Assembly (NCBI RefSeq): GCF_001577525.1
Contig: NZ_CP013015.1
Location: 2,406,656-2,470,655 of the forward strand
Source: Candidatus Desulfofervidus auxilii
GTDB lineage: Bacteria; Desulfobacterota; Desulfofervidia; Desulfofervidales; Desulfofervidaceae
DNA: 64,000 nucleotides
Direction: 5' to 3'
Below the pieces are notes generated by a model. The model was given only the letters and a program-made list of their open reading frames with translations, made no database searches and had not been told where the DNA came from. Made by a program: the position numbers and the translations under genes. Positions 26,009-34,421 of the stretch are shown here, piece by piece. Position 1 is the first letter of the stretch. Each line of letters opens with the position of its first letter.

Positions 26009-26623
26009 TTAGCCAAACTTCTTCCTTCTCAAAATCCAAACTCCACTTAAGCCAGACCCAAGCAAGATTAATGTGGTAGGTACAGGAACAGCAGAAATGT
26101 TACCACTTTGCGAATCAAAAGATAAGCAATTTCCATTTTCATCGGCAAGCCTACTCGCAAAAAACGGAGGATCTGGGTCAACAATCTCTAAAGGACTTGT
26201 GCCAACACTTAAAGTATCAAAGGTCAAAGTGGCTAGGACAAAGCTAGGTTTTTGTAAATCATTTAAATCCCAAGGTAGATTATAAGATAATCCAAAAAGA
26301 TATTCAACATCAGAGGAATAAGATGAATAATCATACAAACTTCCCCAACCTGAGACATCCAGTTGATCACCTAAGGTTGGGTCACCAAAGGAGACATCAG
26401 AAAGGGCTAAAATTGTTGGGTCATACTCTATAAACAAATCAAAACCACCCAAAGAAGGAGATTCTCCATCTCCTAAACCTGAAATCACCAAATTAACACT
26501 CACTGATTCGCCAACTGGCACAGTTTGAGAACCAGGCTCAAAACCAATGGTAGCAGCAAAGGCACTAAGGCTAAAAAACACTACCAACCCTAAAACCACT
26601 GCTAAAAACAATACCTTTTTCAT
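26009..26623 (-). CDS. Cohesin-domain protein with PEP-CTERM sorting tail
   Basis: 204 residues. The signal peptide is MKKVLFLAVVLGLVVFFSLS ending near AFAA at 24. Residues ~25-165 are cohesin-like: an opening strand GFEPGSQTVPVGESVSVNLV, then LGGFDLFIEYDPTILALSDV and PSFVLATLTFDTL, the usual order of cohesin strands. Residues 179-204 form a PEP-CTERM tail: VPVP in place of VPEP, hydrophobic TTLILLGSGLSGVWIL and RRKK, the exosortase recognition layout. Such tails direct cleavage and surface or matrix attachment by an exosortase, which is not in this window. An AGGAGG ribosome site precedes the ATG. With a dockerin gene next downstream, a surface anchor for dockerin proteins is inferred. The cohesin call rests on pattern, not on a profile search. 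Confidence 0.8.
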   Translation of the reverse strand: MKKVLFLAVVLGLVVFFSLSAFAATIGFEPGSQTVPVGESVSVNLVISGLGDGESPSLGGFDLFIEYDPTILALSDVSFGDPTLGDQLDVSGWGSLYDYSSYSSDVEYLFGLSYNLPWDLNDLQKPSFVLATLTFDTLSVGTSPLEIVDPDPPFFASRLADENGNCLSFDSQSGNISAVPVPTTLILLGSGLSGVWILRRKKFG

Positions 26624-26663
26624 TTTGACCTCCTAGGTTAATAATTGGAAAATTTTTTCCACT

Positions 26664-26681
26664 TTGTAAAATTGACTAACA
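26664..26681 (-). promoter_or_regulatory. TGTNA...TTTACAA motif, copy nearest the cohesin gene
   Basis: On the minus strand it reads TGTTAGTCAATTTTACAA, three mismatches from the copy at 26892. It lies 41 bp upstream of the cohesin-PEP-CTERM start codon, between the sigma-54-like promoter and the gene. Confidence 0.45.
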
Positions 26682-26822
26682 TCTTAAATACCAAATATTT
26701 CCCTCCTGTTTACATCTGCCTCTAGGTTTATATAGTCCTTTCCATTACTAAGATTGAAAGCATTAAACCACTTTTTCGCATACCCTCTTTCCTCCTTACA
26801 TAGCCATATATACACTCTCCAT

Positions 26823-26838
26823 ATCAATATCCGTGCCA
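26823..26838 (-). promoter_or_regulatory. Sigma-54-like promoter upstream of the cohesin gene
   Basis: Minus-strand TGGCACGGATATTGAT: a perfect TGGCAC -24 element and TTGAT at the -12 position with correct GG-N10-G spacing. The -12 dinucleotide is GA rather than the consensus GC, so it is imperfect. It lies about 200 bp before the gene and about 55-145 bp downstream of three copies of the 18-bp motif, the usual geometry of an enhancer-binding protein and sigma-54. Confidence 0.45.
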
Positions 26839-26891
26839 AGATTGAAAACCCTTGATAATACTGGATTTTTGATTTTAGATTTGAACCCATT

Positions 26892-26998
26892 TTGTAAAGT
26901 TTACTGACACCAAAATTGGCTCACAGGCCAAAAATGGCATCTAGCAAGGATTTTAGCTGTAAAGTATTGTGACACCTAAATTGTAAAGTTTTCTGACA
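26892..26998 (-). promoter_or_regulatory. Three direct copies of an 18-bp motif (possible activator sites)
   Basis: Plus-strand copies are TTGTAAAGTTTACTGACA (26892-26909), CTGTAAAGTATTGTGACA (26957-26974) and TTGTAAAGTTTTCTGACA (26981-26998), all in the same orientation. The invariant parts are TGTAAAGT and TGACA. They lie between the HTH remnant and the sigma-54-like promoter and look like an upstream activator array. Confidence 0.65.
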
Positions 26999-27160
26999 TT
27001 AGAAAGCTTTTATCTTTATGCCATATTTTCTAATCAATTCATAAACACTGGCTCGGCTAATACCAAGTTCAGTAGCAGTGTGAGTAATATTATAATTATT
27101 TTTCTCTTCAAAGGCCTTAATAAGGGAAGGGAATCTGCTTTTGTATCTCTCAATAGTGGA
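26999..27160 (-). pseudogene. C-terminal remnant with a Fis-type HTH (sigma-54 activator-like)
   Basis: The minus strand from 27160 reads STIERYKSRFPSLIKAFEEK, continuing NNYNITHTATELGISRASVY and ELIRKYGIKIKAF before a TAA at 26999. The NIT-TATELGISR-SVYELIRKYGI pattern is the Fis-type helix-turn-helix at the C-terminus of NtrC-family activators, including PrsR-like regulators of exopolysaccharide/PEP-CTERM systems. No ATPase or receiver domain precedes it: a stop lies within 15 bases upstream in the same frame. Nothing of the kind is found in neighbouring frames. A short stand-alone HTH protein is a less likely alternative, as there is no start codon. Confidence 0.7.
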
Positions 27161-27191
27161 CAGTTGATTTTTTTATCTTATCACCTTTAGG

Positions 27192-27233
27192 TTACGTTCG
27201 CACGTTCTAACGTTTACACGTTTTTAACGTCTA
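27192..27233. repeat. ACGT-rich tandem octamer repeat, copy 4
   Basis: Same repeat as copies 1-3, again adjoining a dockerin 3' end (27231-27302), although the rest of that dockerin gene is absent. Confidence 0.85.
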
Positions 27234-27302
27234 CTCCGTCGCACACCTTGGCCTTGTACAAAGAAGCACTAATTTCCTTGCATCAAGCACAGTGATTACT
27301 CC
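27231..27302 (-). pseudogene. Orphan dockerin C-terminus
   Basis: The minus strand reads GVITVLDARKLVLLCTRPRC followed by ATE and TAG, matching the last 23 residues of the dockerins at 14163 and 23115. Similarity stops sharply at 27302, within the second calcium loop, and the upstream sequence is the promoter of the plus-strand VWA gene. It is a third, truncated copy of the dockerin 3' end plus ACGT repeat, left by recombination. Confidence 0.85.
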
Positions 27303-27316
27303 TATTTTAAATCAGA

Positions 27317-27344
27317 TTGAATAACTTTTCCTCTATGATATAAT
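27317..27344 (+). promoter_or_regulatory. Promoter of the VWA gene, probably giving a leaderless mRNA
   Basis: TTGAAT (27317-27322), 16 bases, then a perfect TATAAT (27339-27344). The ATG at 27351 is only 6 bases beyond the -10, so the start of transcription would be at or next to the start codon. No ribosome site precedes that ATG. Confidence 0.6.
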
Positions 27345-27350
27345 TTAAAT

Positions 27351-29090
27351 ATGAATAATTTAAAAAGATTTATTGATTTAATGGAGATTATTTCCACTGC
27401 CTTGGGGGAAGATATAGATTTAAGGATAAGGCCAGGGCAGGGCTGGTTTTATGATTATGAAAAAAATGAAGTGGTTTTCCCGGAGAAACTTTTATTAAAT
27501 TATACCCCTGAAGAGGTGATAGGTTTTACTATTCATGAGGCAGGACATCGCCAGCTAACCCGCATAGATATGAGGAGAGAAGAGTTTAAATTATTTTATA
27601 GTAAACATTATTTAAAACTGCTTTTAAGTGTGTTTGAAGATGCCAGGGTAAACAATTGGATGTTTTCTTTATTTCCAGGGGCAAGATATTATTTGGAATT
27701 TATGTATAAAGACTTACTTTCAGAAAGTTTAGAGAAATCAGAATATGTAACTCATCTCCAAAGACAAATTAATGGTTCAGTTCATCCTTATCAGTTATAT
27801 CCTCACTTAGAGTATGTATTGAGCATAATGTATTACTGGAGGTATAAAAAAATACCTAAACTAGTGAATCCGGAGGTGAAAAAGGCCCTTAAAAATACTT
27901 CTCAATTTTTTGAAGAGATATTTAATTGTTTTCCCAAAGGAAGGGCAGGAGAAAAAGAACGGTTTGCATTTGCCTGTAAAACAGCGCAGTTGATAAAAGA
28001 GCATATTTTAGAAGATTATGAAAGACTTGTTCATATCTCTAAGGAAAGGGTAGACCAGGCTCTCCAAAATAGAGAGATAAAAAACCATTCAGGTCATGGG
28101 GGTTCGGGGAGTGGTTTGAGTGCTATAGAACAAAGTGCTAAAGAATTGGCGGAAAGATTGTCTCCCAAAATTGATAGACCTGACAAGGAACAAGCAGATA
28201 AATATATGCCTATAAATAGGCAAAAAACGCAGGAATCCAAACCTTCTCCTTCCCTTACCCTAAAGGCACTCGTCAGGGAACAAAGAAGGGTGAAAAAAGA
28301 GGAGGATTTATCTATTTACCATAAATTTTATAAAGATATTGCTGGGGTAATTCAGCATCTTTGTGGGGTGTTGGAGAACTATTTTTTTAAAAACACAAGG
28401 CTTCGTTACCAGGGATACTTCAAATCAGGCCAAAAGCCTGATTTAAGAAAGGCTATGAACCAATCTAGAAAAATCCAACAGAAGTGCCCTTTAGAGAAAA
28501 AAGATTTGGAGATATTTATGCGAAGAAGACTTCCTACTGCCAGAACTCATAGTATAGCTTTAATTTTAGACGAATCAGGTTCTATGGTAGAGCCTAAGAG
28601 GAGTGCTGCCTTAAAAGGGTTGCTTTTATTTATGGAGTCTTTAACTAATTTAGATATAGATTACGCCATAATAGGTTTTTCAGATACAGTGATGGTTCAT
28701 AAAATGTTTGGAGAAGGTATGAATCAATCTCAGAGGGCTGATCTTTTTGAAGAGATTTCTATGTATATTCCTTCAGGAATGACCGCTGATGCCGATGCCT
28801 TAGCTCTTACTACGGAACTTTTAGAAAAAGAACCTAGGGAAGCCATTAAGTTCATCATGATGATTACTGATGGAGAAGGAAATATAAACAATACTGGGAA
28901 GACATTTGCGGAACTTCAGGAGGAGGCATTGGCCAAGGATATAGAAGTAATAGGGGTAGGGCTAGGAGGGTATGTAACTCAGGTAGATAAAAGATATAAA
29001 ACATCGGTTCAAGTGGAGGAGATAATAGACTTACCCCGCATTTTATCTAAAGTGTTAGAAGAAAAAATTATTTATGATGAATGCTCTTGA
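27351..29090 (+). CDS. HEXXH motif and VWA domain protein (CoxE/DUF2201-like)
   Basis: 579 residues. Residues 57-70 read IGFTIHEAGHRQLT, a HEXXH zinc-metalloprotease motif (His62, Glu63, His66), with FEDARVNNW about 30 residues later offering Glu96 as a possible third ligand. A polar central linker (about 245-320) follows. The C-terminal third is a von Willebrand A domain: IALILDESGSMVEPKRSAAL with the MIDAS DxSGS at about 407, a conserved Thr (GMTADADAL) and MMITDGEG. VWA proteins of this kind act with MoxR/AAA ATPases as chelatase-like or assembly machines. The next gene encodes such ATPase domains and overlaps by 17 bp. Cytoplasmic, no signal peptide. Whether the HEXXH site is catalytic is unknown. 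Confidence 0.8.
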   Translation: MNNLKRFIDLMEIISTALGEDIDLRIRPGQGWFYDYEKNEVVFPEKLLLNYTPEEVIGFTIHEAGHRQLTRIDMRREEFKLFYSKHYLKLLLSVFEDARVNNWMFSLFPGARYYLEFMYKDLLSESLEKSEYVTHLQRQINGSVHPYQLYPHLEYVLSIMYYWRYKKIPKLVNPEVKKALKNTSQFFEEIFNCFPKGRAGEKERFAFACKTAQLIKEHILEDYERLVHISKERVDQALQNREIKNHSGHGGSGSGLSAIEQSAKELAERLSPKIDRPDKEQADKYMPINRQKTQESKPSPSLTLKALVREQRRVKKEEDLSIYHKFYKDIAGVIQHLCGVLENYFFKNTRLRYQGYFKSGQKPDLRKAMNQSRKIQQKCPLEKKDLEIFMRRRLPTARTHSIALILDESGSMVEPKRSAALKGLLLFMESLTNLDIDYAIIGFSDTVMVHKMFGEGMNQSQRADLFEEISMYIPSGMTADADALALTTELLEKEPREAIKFIMMITDGEGNINNTGKTFAELQEEALAKDIEVIGVGLGGYVTQVDKRYKTSVQVEEIIDLPRILSKVLEEKIIYDECS

Positions 29091-32000
29091 TTTAAGTGAA
29101 ATATTAAGTCAGGTATACCTCTCTTTGAGGGAAAACTTTCCTCAATTCAATATCAGACATCTGAAGAGGGCTTCTGAAGCATTGAGACTTTTAAGCCATG
29201 TTTCACCTAAACAGGCCTTAGTGGAGGTATTAAATTATGGGTTTACTCAAATAGAAGAAAGACAAAGGGTAATTGGCTTAATCTTAAATCATCCTTTAGT
29301 CCAAACGCAATTTCCTGATTTAAGAAAGGAAGATTTTGAGACGTTACCTAAAAAAACCTCTATTTCAGCCATTCCGGAGAATATTAATGAATTGGTCTCT
29401 TTTATAGCCCAGTTTGCTTTAGAGCAAGAGTTGAAAGATGACCTCTTTTTGCTATCTAGAATGCTTTCCCAATGGAATAAATTGATCGTTATTCCGGCCA
29501 TGGGCATTGCTTTCCAAGTATTACCTAGCGAAACGTTAAGAGAAATTATCATTGATGAGCTGGGAAATATGCTTATTGACCAGGATTGGCATGTCCGTCA
29601 GACCGCTACCCAGACATTGGGGGAGATTTATACCTGGTATATTACTCATGGAGAAATGGAGTATTTAAAGAAGTTAGAAAATTTGCGCTATAAAGACGAT
29701 TGGCATATTCAAATCACTGCTGCTCACATCTTGGCTTCTATTTATACCCTACTTATAAAACAAGGTCAGGATGTGTATCTAACTAAATTAAAAGATATGA
29801 TGGACAATGGAAATCCTGAAGTCAGCGTAATAGCCATAAATACACTCACCCAGGTCTATCTGGATTTTATCCAAAAGGGCCTGACCCCAAACTTGGATGA
29901 CATAGAAAAGGCCATTACCCAGGATGACCTATCTTTGCAAATAGCAGCTATTAATGCGCTGAGCCGCATATATGCATCCCTTATTGAGAAAGGAAAAAGG
30001 CCTGATTTTGAAAATTTAGAAGCCCTGTTTGAGATCAAATATGGACGTATTAAAGAAGCATTAGCCCATGGTTTGGCTATGGTTTATTTAGCCTTGATCG
30101 AAACAGGCCAAAGACCTGATTTCACTAAGTTGGAGAGCATGATTTACGAAGAAGACTGGAGGGTGAGAATAACTGCGGTAAATGCCCTAACTAAGATATA
30201 TATCCGTCTGATTCAAAAAGAAGAGGTGCCTAATATTGATAAACTTTTACTGTTATTTAAAGATAGATATGGACCTGTAACTAAAACTGCTGCTACAGCC
30301 GTAGGGCAGATTTGTGCCCAATTAATAGCCCAAGGGAAGAGGGAGTGCCTAAATAAATTAGAAGGCTTAATTGATAGTTCGGACTGGTTTTTTAGTAGAA
30401 AAGTAAATATTTCTTTAGCTGCCATTTATTCATTTCTTATTCAAAAAGGAGAAAAAAGATACTTAAACCTATTAGAAAATATGCTTAATGATAAGGATTT
30501 TTATGTATGTATAGTAGCTATTTCCTCCTTGGCTCGGGTGTATATAAAATTTATTGAACAAGGCGAAAAGCCACAATTGGATTGCCTGGAAAATATGCTC
30601 AACCATCCCAATACCTATGTGCGCATTGTTGCTGCTTCTTCTTTAGCAGATGTATATTCCAGTTTTGCCTTGAGGGGAGAGGGTGAATATTTAGAGAGAT
30701 TAGAAGATTTGTTAGGAAGCGAAAATCGAGATTTGATGAAGGCCTCTGCTAATAGTTTGGTAAATGTATATTCTATATTAATTGAAAGGAAGCAAAGGGA
30801 ATATTTAAACAGATTAGAAGCTTTATTAGAAAATGAAGACCCAGATGTTTCTCTAGCAGCTTCTAAGGCATTAGCAAAAATTATGATAAATAGATTTGAA
30901 AAGAAAAAAACTAACTTGCAGCTAGCAATTAATGTGTTTGAAAGGGTTTTAAAAGAAAAACTAAATAGTGCTTTAGCAGGGAGTTTTTCTTCAGAAATCA
31001 AGATAGACTCTAATTTGGTTAAAATTGACCATTTAGAGTTAAAAAGAAACAGGGTTTTAGAAATTCCTACATGTGTATTTACTGCCTCTAGTTTTAACAT
31101 CTTAAAGACCATTGCCTTAAGTTATAAACTGAAACACCCTGTTTTACTTTTAGGTCCTACTTCCACAGGGAAGAGTTTTTTGATCAAATGGTTAGCCACC
31201 CTTTTGGGTTATGAACATCTTTCTTATACATTAAATCCTTATTCATCCAAATTTGAACTAATAGGAGGAATGAAGCCCGATAAAAAAGGAAGATTTATCT
31301 GGCAGGATGGTATAATTTTAAAAGCAGCTAAAGAAGGTAAATGGCTGGTATTAGAGGAAATAAATCTGGCTTCTTCTGACATCATTGAGGTTCTTAATGA
31401 CTATCTTACTACGGGGAAATTTACCTATTCACAAAATGGCCAGCAAAAACAGCTGGTTCCTGCTCCTAATTTTGCCCTCTTTGCTACGGCTAATCCAGAA
31501 AGTTATAGCCAAAGACAAAAATTATCTAAGGTATTTTTATCTAGGTGGAAGATTTATTACCAAAAGGAAGTTGCAGAATTAGAAATGGCAGAAATTTTAA
31601 GTGGTCTTTTTAAAATTCCTTCTTCTATTGCTCTAATGATAGCCCGATTCCATAAGACATTAGAAAAACAGGCCCAGGCAAAGGTAATTGGGAAAGAAGA
31701 AAAGGACCCTTATATTTATTCTTTAAGAGATATTATTAGAGTAGGAAAGAGGATTTCAGTTTTATTAAAGAGCAATTTATCTGATAAAGAATTTTTTAAA
31801 CAGCTATTCTGGGAACTTTATACAGTTTATTTGGCTCGCATAAGAAATGAATCAGAAAGGCAAGCCCTCATTAGTAGCTTGGACGCCCATTTTGGTTTTA
31901 AAATGAAAGGTTTAAAATTAGAAGAAATCATAGATGGACAAAGAGAAAAAATCGTTTTTTTACTTGATGAAATTAAGGTAACTAGAGGTGATGAATTCAT

Positions 32001-32580
32001 TCCCCAGACCGAGGCAGATATTATTCCTACTAGCTCTCAAAAATTCATTCTTGCCACTATCCTCAATGCCATTAAATATAATGAGCCTGTGCTCTTAGTG
32101 GGTATGCCTGCTTCAGGCAAGACTACCCTTATTCGCTATCTAGCCAAGAAGAAACAAACTAATTTGTTTTATATAAGTCTTTCTTCGGATACAGGTTTGG
32201 AAGAACTATTAGGTGGTTATGTACAGGATAAAAAAGGAAGATGGTATTACCGAAAGGGCATGCTTTTTAAAGCTGTAGAAGAAGGATTTTGGCTTTTAGT
32301 GGATGAGGCAAACCTTAGTCCTCTTTCTGAATATTTGAATACCCTGATTGACTTTGGGTATGTTATAGACGAAGAGGGAACTGTTTATAAGGCCCATCCC
32401 TATTTCAGGTTGTTTTTGGCCATAAATCCCCCTCGTATACATCACTCACGTAATCTCCTTTCCCCTTCTTTAAGGAGCAGATTTTTTGAAATATGGGTAG
32501 AGGAAATAACAAGGGAAAGAGAGTTAAGGTATTTAGTTAATCAATGGATGAGTTCAGATGTTGACAAAGACACCCTTTAA
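29074..32580 (+). CDS. HEAT-repeat protein with two midasin/MoxR-type AAA domains
   Basis: 1168 residues. Residues ~100-620 consist of helical repeats of about 35-40 residues ([20 protein letters not shown] and similar: [19 protein letters not shown]), a HEAT/ARM-like solenoid. Two AAA_5-type ATPase modules follow. The first has Walker A GPTSTGKS near 693 and Walker [11 protein letters not shown] near 756; the second has GMPASGKT near 1010 and [11 protein letters not shown] near 1072. Both show the ANPE/INPP-like sensor stretch ([15 protein letters not shown]). The protein ends shortly after the second module. This layout recalls midasin- and MoxR-like remodelling ATPases that act with VWA partners; the HEXXH-VWA gene overlaps its start. 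The fusion of a long HEAT solenoid with two such modules is unusual. Target unknown. Confidence 0.85.
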   Translation: MMNALDLSEILSQVYLSLRENFPQFNIRHLKRASEALRLLSHVSPKQALVEVLNYGFTQIEERQRVIGLILNHPLVQTQFPDLRKEDFETLPKKTSISAIPENINELVSFIAQFALEQELKDDLFLLSRMLSQWNKLIVIPAMGIAFQVLPSETLREIIIDELGNMLIDQDWHVRQTATQTLGEIYTWYITHGEMEYLKKLENLRYKDDWHIQITAAHILASIYTLLIKQGQDVYLTKLKDMMDNGNPEVSVIAINTLTQVYLDFIQKGLTPNLDDIEKAITQDDLSLQIAAINALSRIYASLIEKGKRPDFENLEALFEIKYGRIKEALAHGLAMVYLALIETGQRPDFTKLESMIYEEDWRVRITAVNALTKIYIRLIQKEEVPNIDKLLLLFKDRYGPVTKTAATAVGQICAQLIAQGKRECLNKLEGLIDSSDWFFSRKVNISLAAIYSFLIQKGEKRYLNLLENMLNDKDFYVCIVAISSLARVYIKFIEQGEKPQLDCLENMLNHPNTYVRIVAASSLADVYSSFALRGEGEYLERLEDLLGSENRDLMKASANSLVNVYSILIERKQREYLNRLEALLENEDPDVSLAASKALAKIMINRFEKKKTNLQLAINVFERVLKEKLNSALAGSFSSEIKIDSNLVKIDHLELKRNRVLEIPTCVFTASSFNILKTIALSYKLKHPVLLLGPTSTGKSFLIKWLATLLGYEHLSYTLNPYSSKFELIGGMKPDKKGRFIWQDGIILKAAKEGKWLVLEEINLASSDIIEVLNDYLTTGKFTYSQNGQQKQLVPAPNFALFATANPESYSQRQKLSKVFLSRWKIYYQKEVAELEMAEILSGLFKIPSSIALMIARFHKTLEKQAQAKVIGKEEKDPYIYSLRDIIRVGKRISVLLKSNLSDKEFFKQLFWELYTVYLARIRNESERQALISSLDAHFGFKMKGLKLEEIIDGQREKIVFLLDEIKVTRGDEFIPQTEADIIPTSSQKFILATILNAIKYNEPVLLVGMPASGKTTLIRYLAKKKQTNLFYISLSSDTGLEELLGGYVQDKKGRWYYRKGMLFKAVEEGFWLLVDEANLSPLSEYLNTLIDFGYVIDEEGTVYKAHPYFRLFLAINPPRIHHSRNLLSPSLRSRFFEIWVEEITRERELRYLVNQWMSSDVDKDTL

Positions 32581-32598
32581 TTATAAAAAATAGTAAGT

Positions 32599-32675
32599 CG
32601 GGACGTGGCGCAGCCTGGTAGCGCACCTGCATGGGGCGCAGGTGGTCGCAGGTTCAAATCCTGTCGTCCCGACCA
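32599..32675 (+). tRNA. tRNA-Pro (anticodon GGG)
   Basis: 77 bases including an encoded CCA. The acceptor stem is CGGGACG/CGTCCCG, the D-arm contains AGCCTGGTAG, and the anticodon stem CCTGC/GCAGG encloses ATGGGGC, giving anticodon GGG. The T-arm is GCAGG/CCTGT with TTCAAAT. All parts of the cloverleaf can be drawn. Confidence 0.96.
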
Positions 32676-32717
32676 TTTATGTTTCTATCAAACTTCTAAG
32701 TCTCTATGGAGAGAGAA

Positions 32718-33644
32718 ATGGCGGAGTTATATGATGTAATTGTTATAGGAGCAGGGCCAGGAGGATTAACTGCTGCAATTTATTTAGCTAGAGGAGGTTT
32801 AAAAACAGTAGTTTTGGAAAGATTGTTGCCTGGAGGGCAGGTGATTACTACTACTCAGGTGGAAAATTATCCAGGGTTTCCAGAGGGAATATATGGTCCA
32901 GAACTTATGGCCAAATTTGAAAGGCAAGTGCGATTATTAGGAGTTGAAATTAAAGCACCATTTGAAGTAAAACAAATAATAGATGGAAAAAACAGAAAAA
33001 TAGTCAAAAGTGAGACAGAAAAGTTAGAAGCAAAGGCATTGATTATAGCTACAGGTGCTCGCTATAAAAGACTGGGAGTTCCAGGAGAAGAAAGATTAAT
33101 TGGTAAAGGGGTATCTTATTGTGGGACATGCGATGCTCCATTCTTTCGGAATCTAGAAGTGGCTGTAGTAGGAGGAGGTGACGCTGCTTTAATAGAGGCA
33201 TTACATATCACAAAGTTTGCTAGTAAAGTTTTTCTTATTCATCGGCGAGACCAACTCAGGGCAGAAAAAATTCTACAAGAAAAGGCATTTAAGAACGAGA
33301 AGATAGAGTTTGTTTGGAATACAGTAGTGAAGGAAATTAAAGGAGAAAATAAGGTAGAAGGGTTGATTCTAGAAAATGTGAAAAATGGTAAGACACATGA
33401 ATTAAAGATAGAAGGATGTTTTATCTTTGTTGGTATGCAACCTAATTCAGAATTAGTAAAAGACCTGGTAGAGATTGATGAAGGAGGTTATATTGTTACT
33501 GACAGTTATTGTCGCACTTCTATTGCAGGCATTTTTGCCGTTGGAGATGTGAGAAATACTCCTTTTAAACAAATTGTTATTGCTGCTGGGGATGGCGCTA
33601 TTGGTGCTTTGAGTGCAGAGAGATATTTATCAGAACAGTTTTAG
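32718..33644 (+). CDS. trxB: Thioredoxin reductase
   Basis: About 308 residues. The FAD-binding [17 protein letters not shown] is at the N-terminus, the redox-active CGTC ([13 protein letters not shown]) lies near residue 135, the NAD(P)H-binding [11 protein letters not shown] follows, and [13 protein letters not shown] near the end is the second FAD motif. It reduces thioredoxin with NADPH or another cofactor in the cytoplasm. Second Rossmann motif HRRDQLRA retains Arg residues suited to NADPH. ATGs at 32706 and 32718 are both in frame; the latter has GGAGAG 4 bases upstream and gives the usual [11 protein letters not shown] start. CGTC in place of CATC is a mild variation. Confidence 0.93.
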   Translation: MAELYDVIVIGAGPGGLTAAIYLARGGLKTVVLERLLPGGQVITTTQVENYPGFPEGIYGPELMAKFERQVRLLGVEIKAPFEVKQIIDGKNRKIVKSETEKLEAKALIIATGARYKRLGVPGEERLIGKGVSYCGTCDAPFFRNLEVAVVGGGDAALIEALHITKFASKVFLIHRRDQLRAEKILQEKAFKNEKIEFVWNTVVKEIKGENKVEGLILENVKNGKTHELKIEGCFIFVGMQPNSELVKDLVEIDEGGYIVTDSYCRTSIAGIFAVGDVRNTPFKQIVIAAGDGAIGALSAERYLSEQF

Positions 33645-33654
33645 GTAAGATGGA

Positions 33655-34188
33655 TTGCCAGAAATAATATATGCTCCCTTTTGGTATGAGGAGAGAGGAT
33701 TTGTGTTTCTGAGTTTTAAAGAGAGATTATGTGGCTTAATTTTGTCTGATTTTCAATCTTCGGAAATACCTTTGATTACCAAAACTCCTATTTTTAAACA
33801 TCTAAACCGTCACTTAAAAAGTGTAATATTAAAAAAGGGGAAAATACCCCCTTTTCAACAAACAGAGCAGGCCTTAAGGGATTATTTTTCTTCTCAGCTT
33901 ACCTGTTTCAAATTACCTTTATTACTCATTGGGACACCTTTTCAAAAAATGGTTTGGAGGGCGCTTTTAGATATTCCTTATGGACAAACAATTACTTATC
34001 AATCTCTGGCCTATAAATTGAACATACCTAAAGCCACACGTGCTGTAGCTCAAGCATGCAAGTCTAATCCTTTACCCATCATCATTCCCTGTCACAGGGT
34101 TATCGGGAAAAAAGGTCTCACTGGCTATTCTGCGGGTTTAGCTTGGAAGAGATTTTTGCTCAATATAGAGTCACTTGCCTGTTTGTAA
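33655..34188 (+). CDS. ogt: Methylated-DNA--protein-cysteine methyltransferase
   Basis: 177 residues with the complete C-terminal ATase domain: TPFQKMVWRALLDIPYGQT near 102-120, the HTH arginine region KATRAVAQACKSNPLPIIIP, the active site PCHRVIG near residue 146 and the closing GYSAGLAWKRFLL. The active-site Cys accepts methyl groups from O6-methylguanine in a suicide reaction. The N-terminal domain is poorly conserved. No ATG fits: an ATG at 33651 meets a stop at once, so TTG at 33655 is taken, 10 bp after trxB. The start is therefore uncertain. Confidence 0.9.
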   Translation: MPEIIYAPFWYEERGFVFLSFKERLCGLILSDFQSSEIPLITKTPIFKHLNRHLKSVILKKGKIPPFQQTEQALRDYFSSQLTCFKLPLLLIGTPFQKMVWRALLDIPYGQTITYQSLAYKLNIPKATRAVAQACKSNPLPIIIPCHRVIGKKGLTGYSAGLAWKRFLLNIESLACL

Positions 34189-34226
34189 TTCCAGTGTTAT
34201 TTTTAAATTGATTGAGGAGAATTAAA

Positions 34227-34421
34227 ATGAAAGAAAAGATAGAATCACCTGTAAAACTCTGTGCTGTTTGTGCCTGGAGGGAATTTTGCAATAAAAAATT
34301 TACTATCCAACAAGAACCAGGTAGTTTTCGTTGTCCTGATTTTGTTTATGATATTTCTCTAAAAAAGGCTTCAGAGACTGAAAAAGAAATTCCTAAGAAG
34401 AAAGATGAAACAAAAGATTAA
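34227..34421 (+). CDS. Small four-cysteine protein upstream of argS
   Basis: 64 residues: MKEKIESPVKLCAVCAWREF, then CNKKFTIQQEPGSFRCPDF and a charged tail. The Cys pattern C-x2-C-x5-C and a fourth Cys about 17 residues on suggests a metal or Fe-S site. GAGGAG lies 6-7 bases before the ATG at 34227, so the longer TTG start at 34212 is rejected. Its last 17 bases overlap argS, which implies co-transcription. I do not recognise a named family; similar small Cys proteins occur beside argS in related genomes as far as I recall, but I could not check. Confidence 0.65.
   Translation: MKEKIESPVKLCAVCAWREFCNKKFTIQQEPGSFRCPDFVYDISLKKASETEKEIPKKKDETKD

Noticed and set aside
26684-26890. A 68-residue minus-strand frame upstream of the cohesin gene.
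   Set aside because: It overlaps the sigma-54-like promoter, has no ribosome site and no recognisable protein pattern; probably chance.
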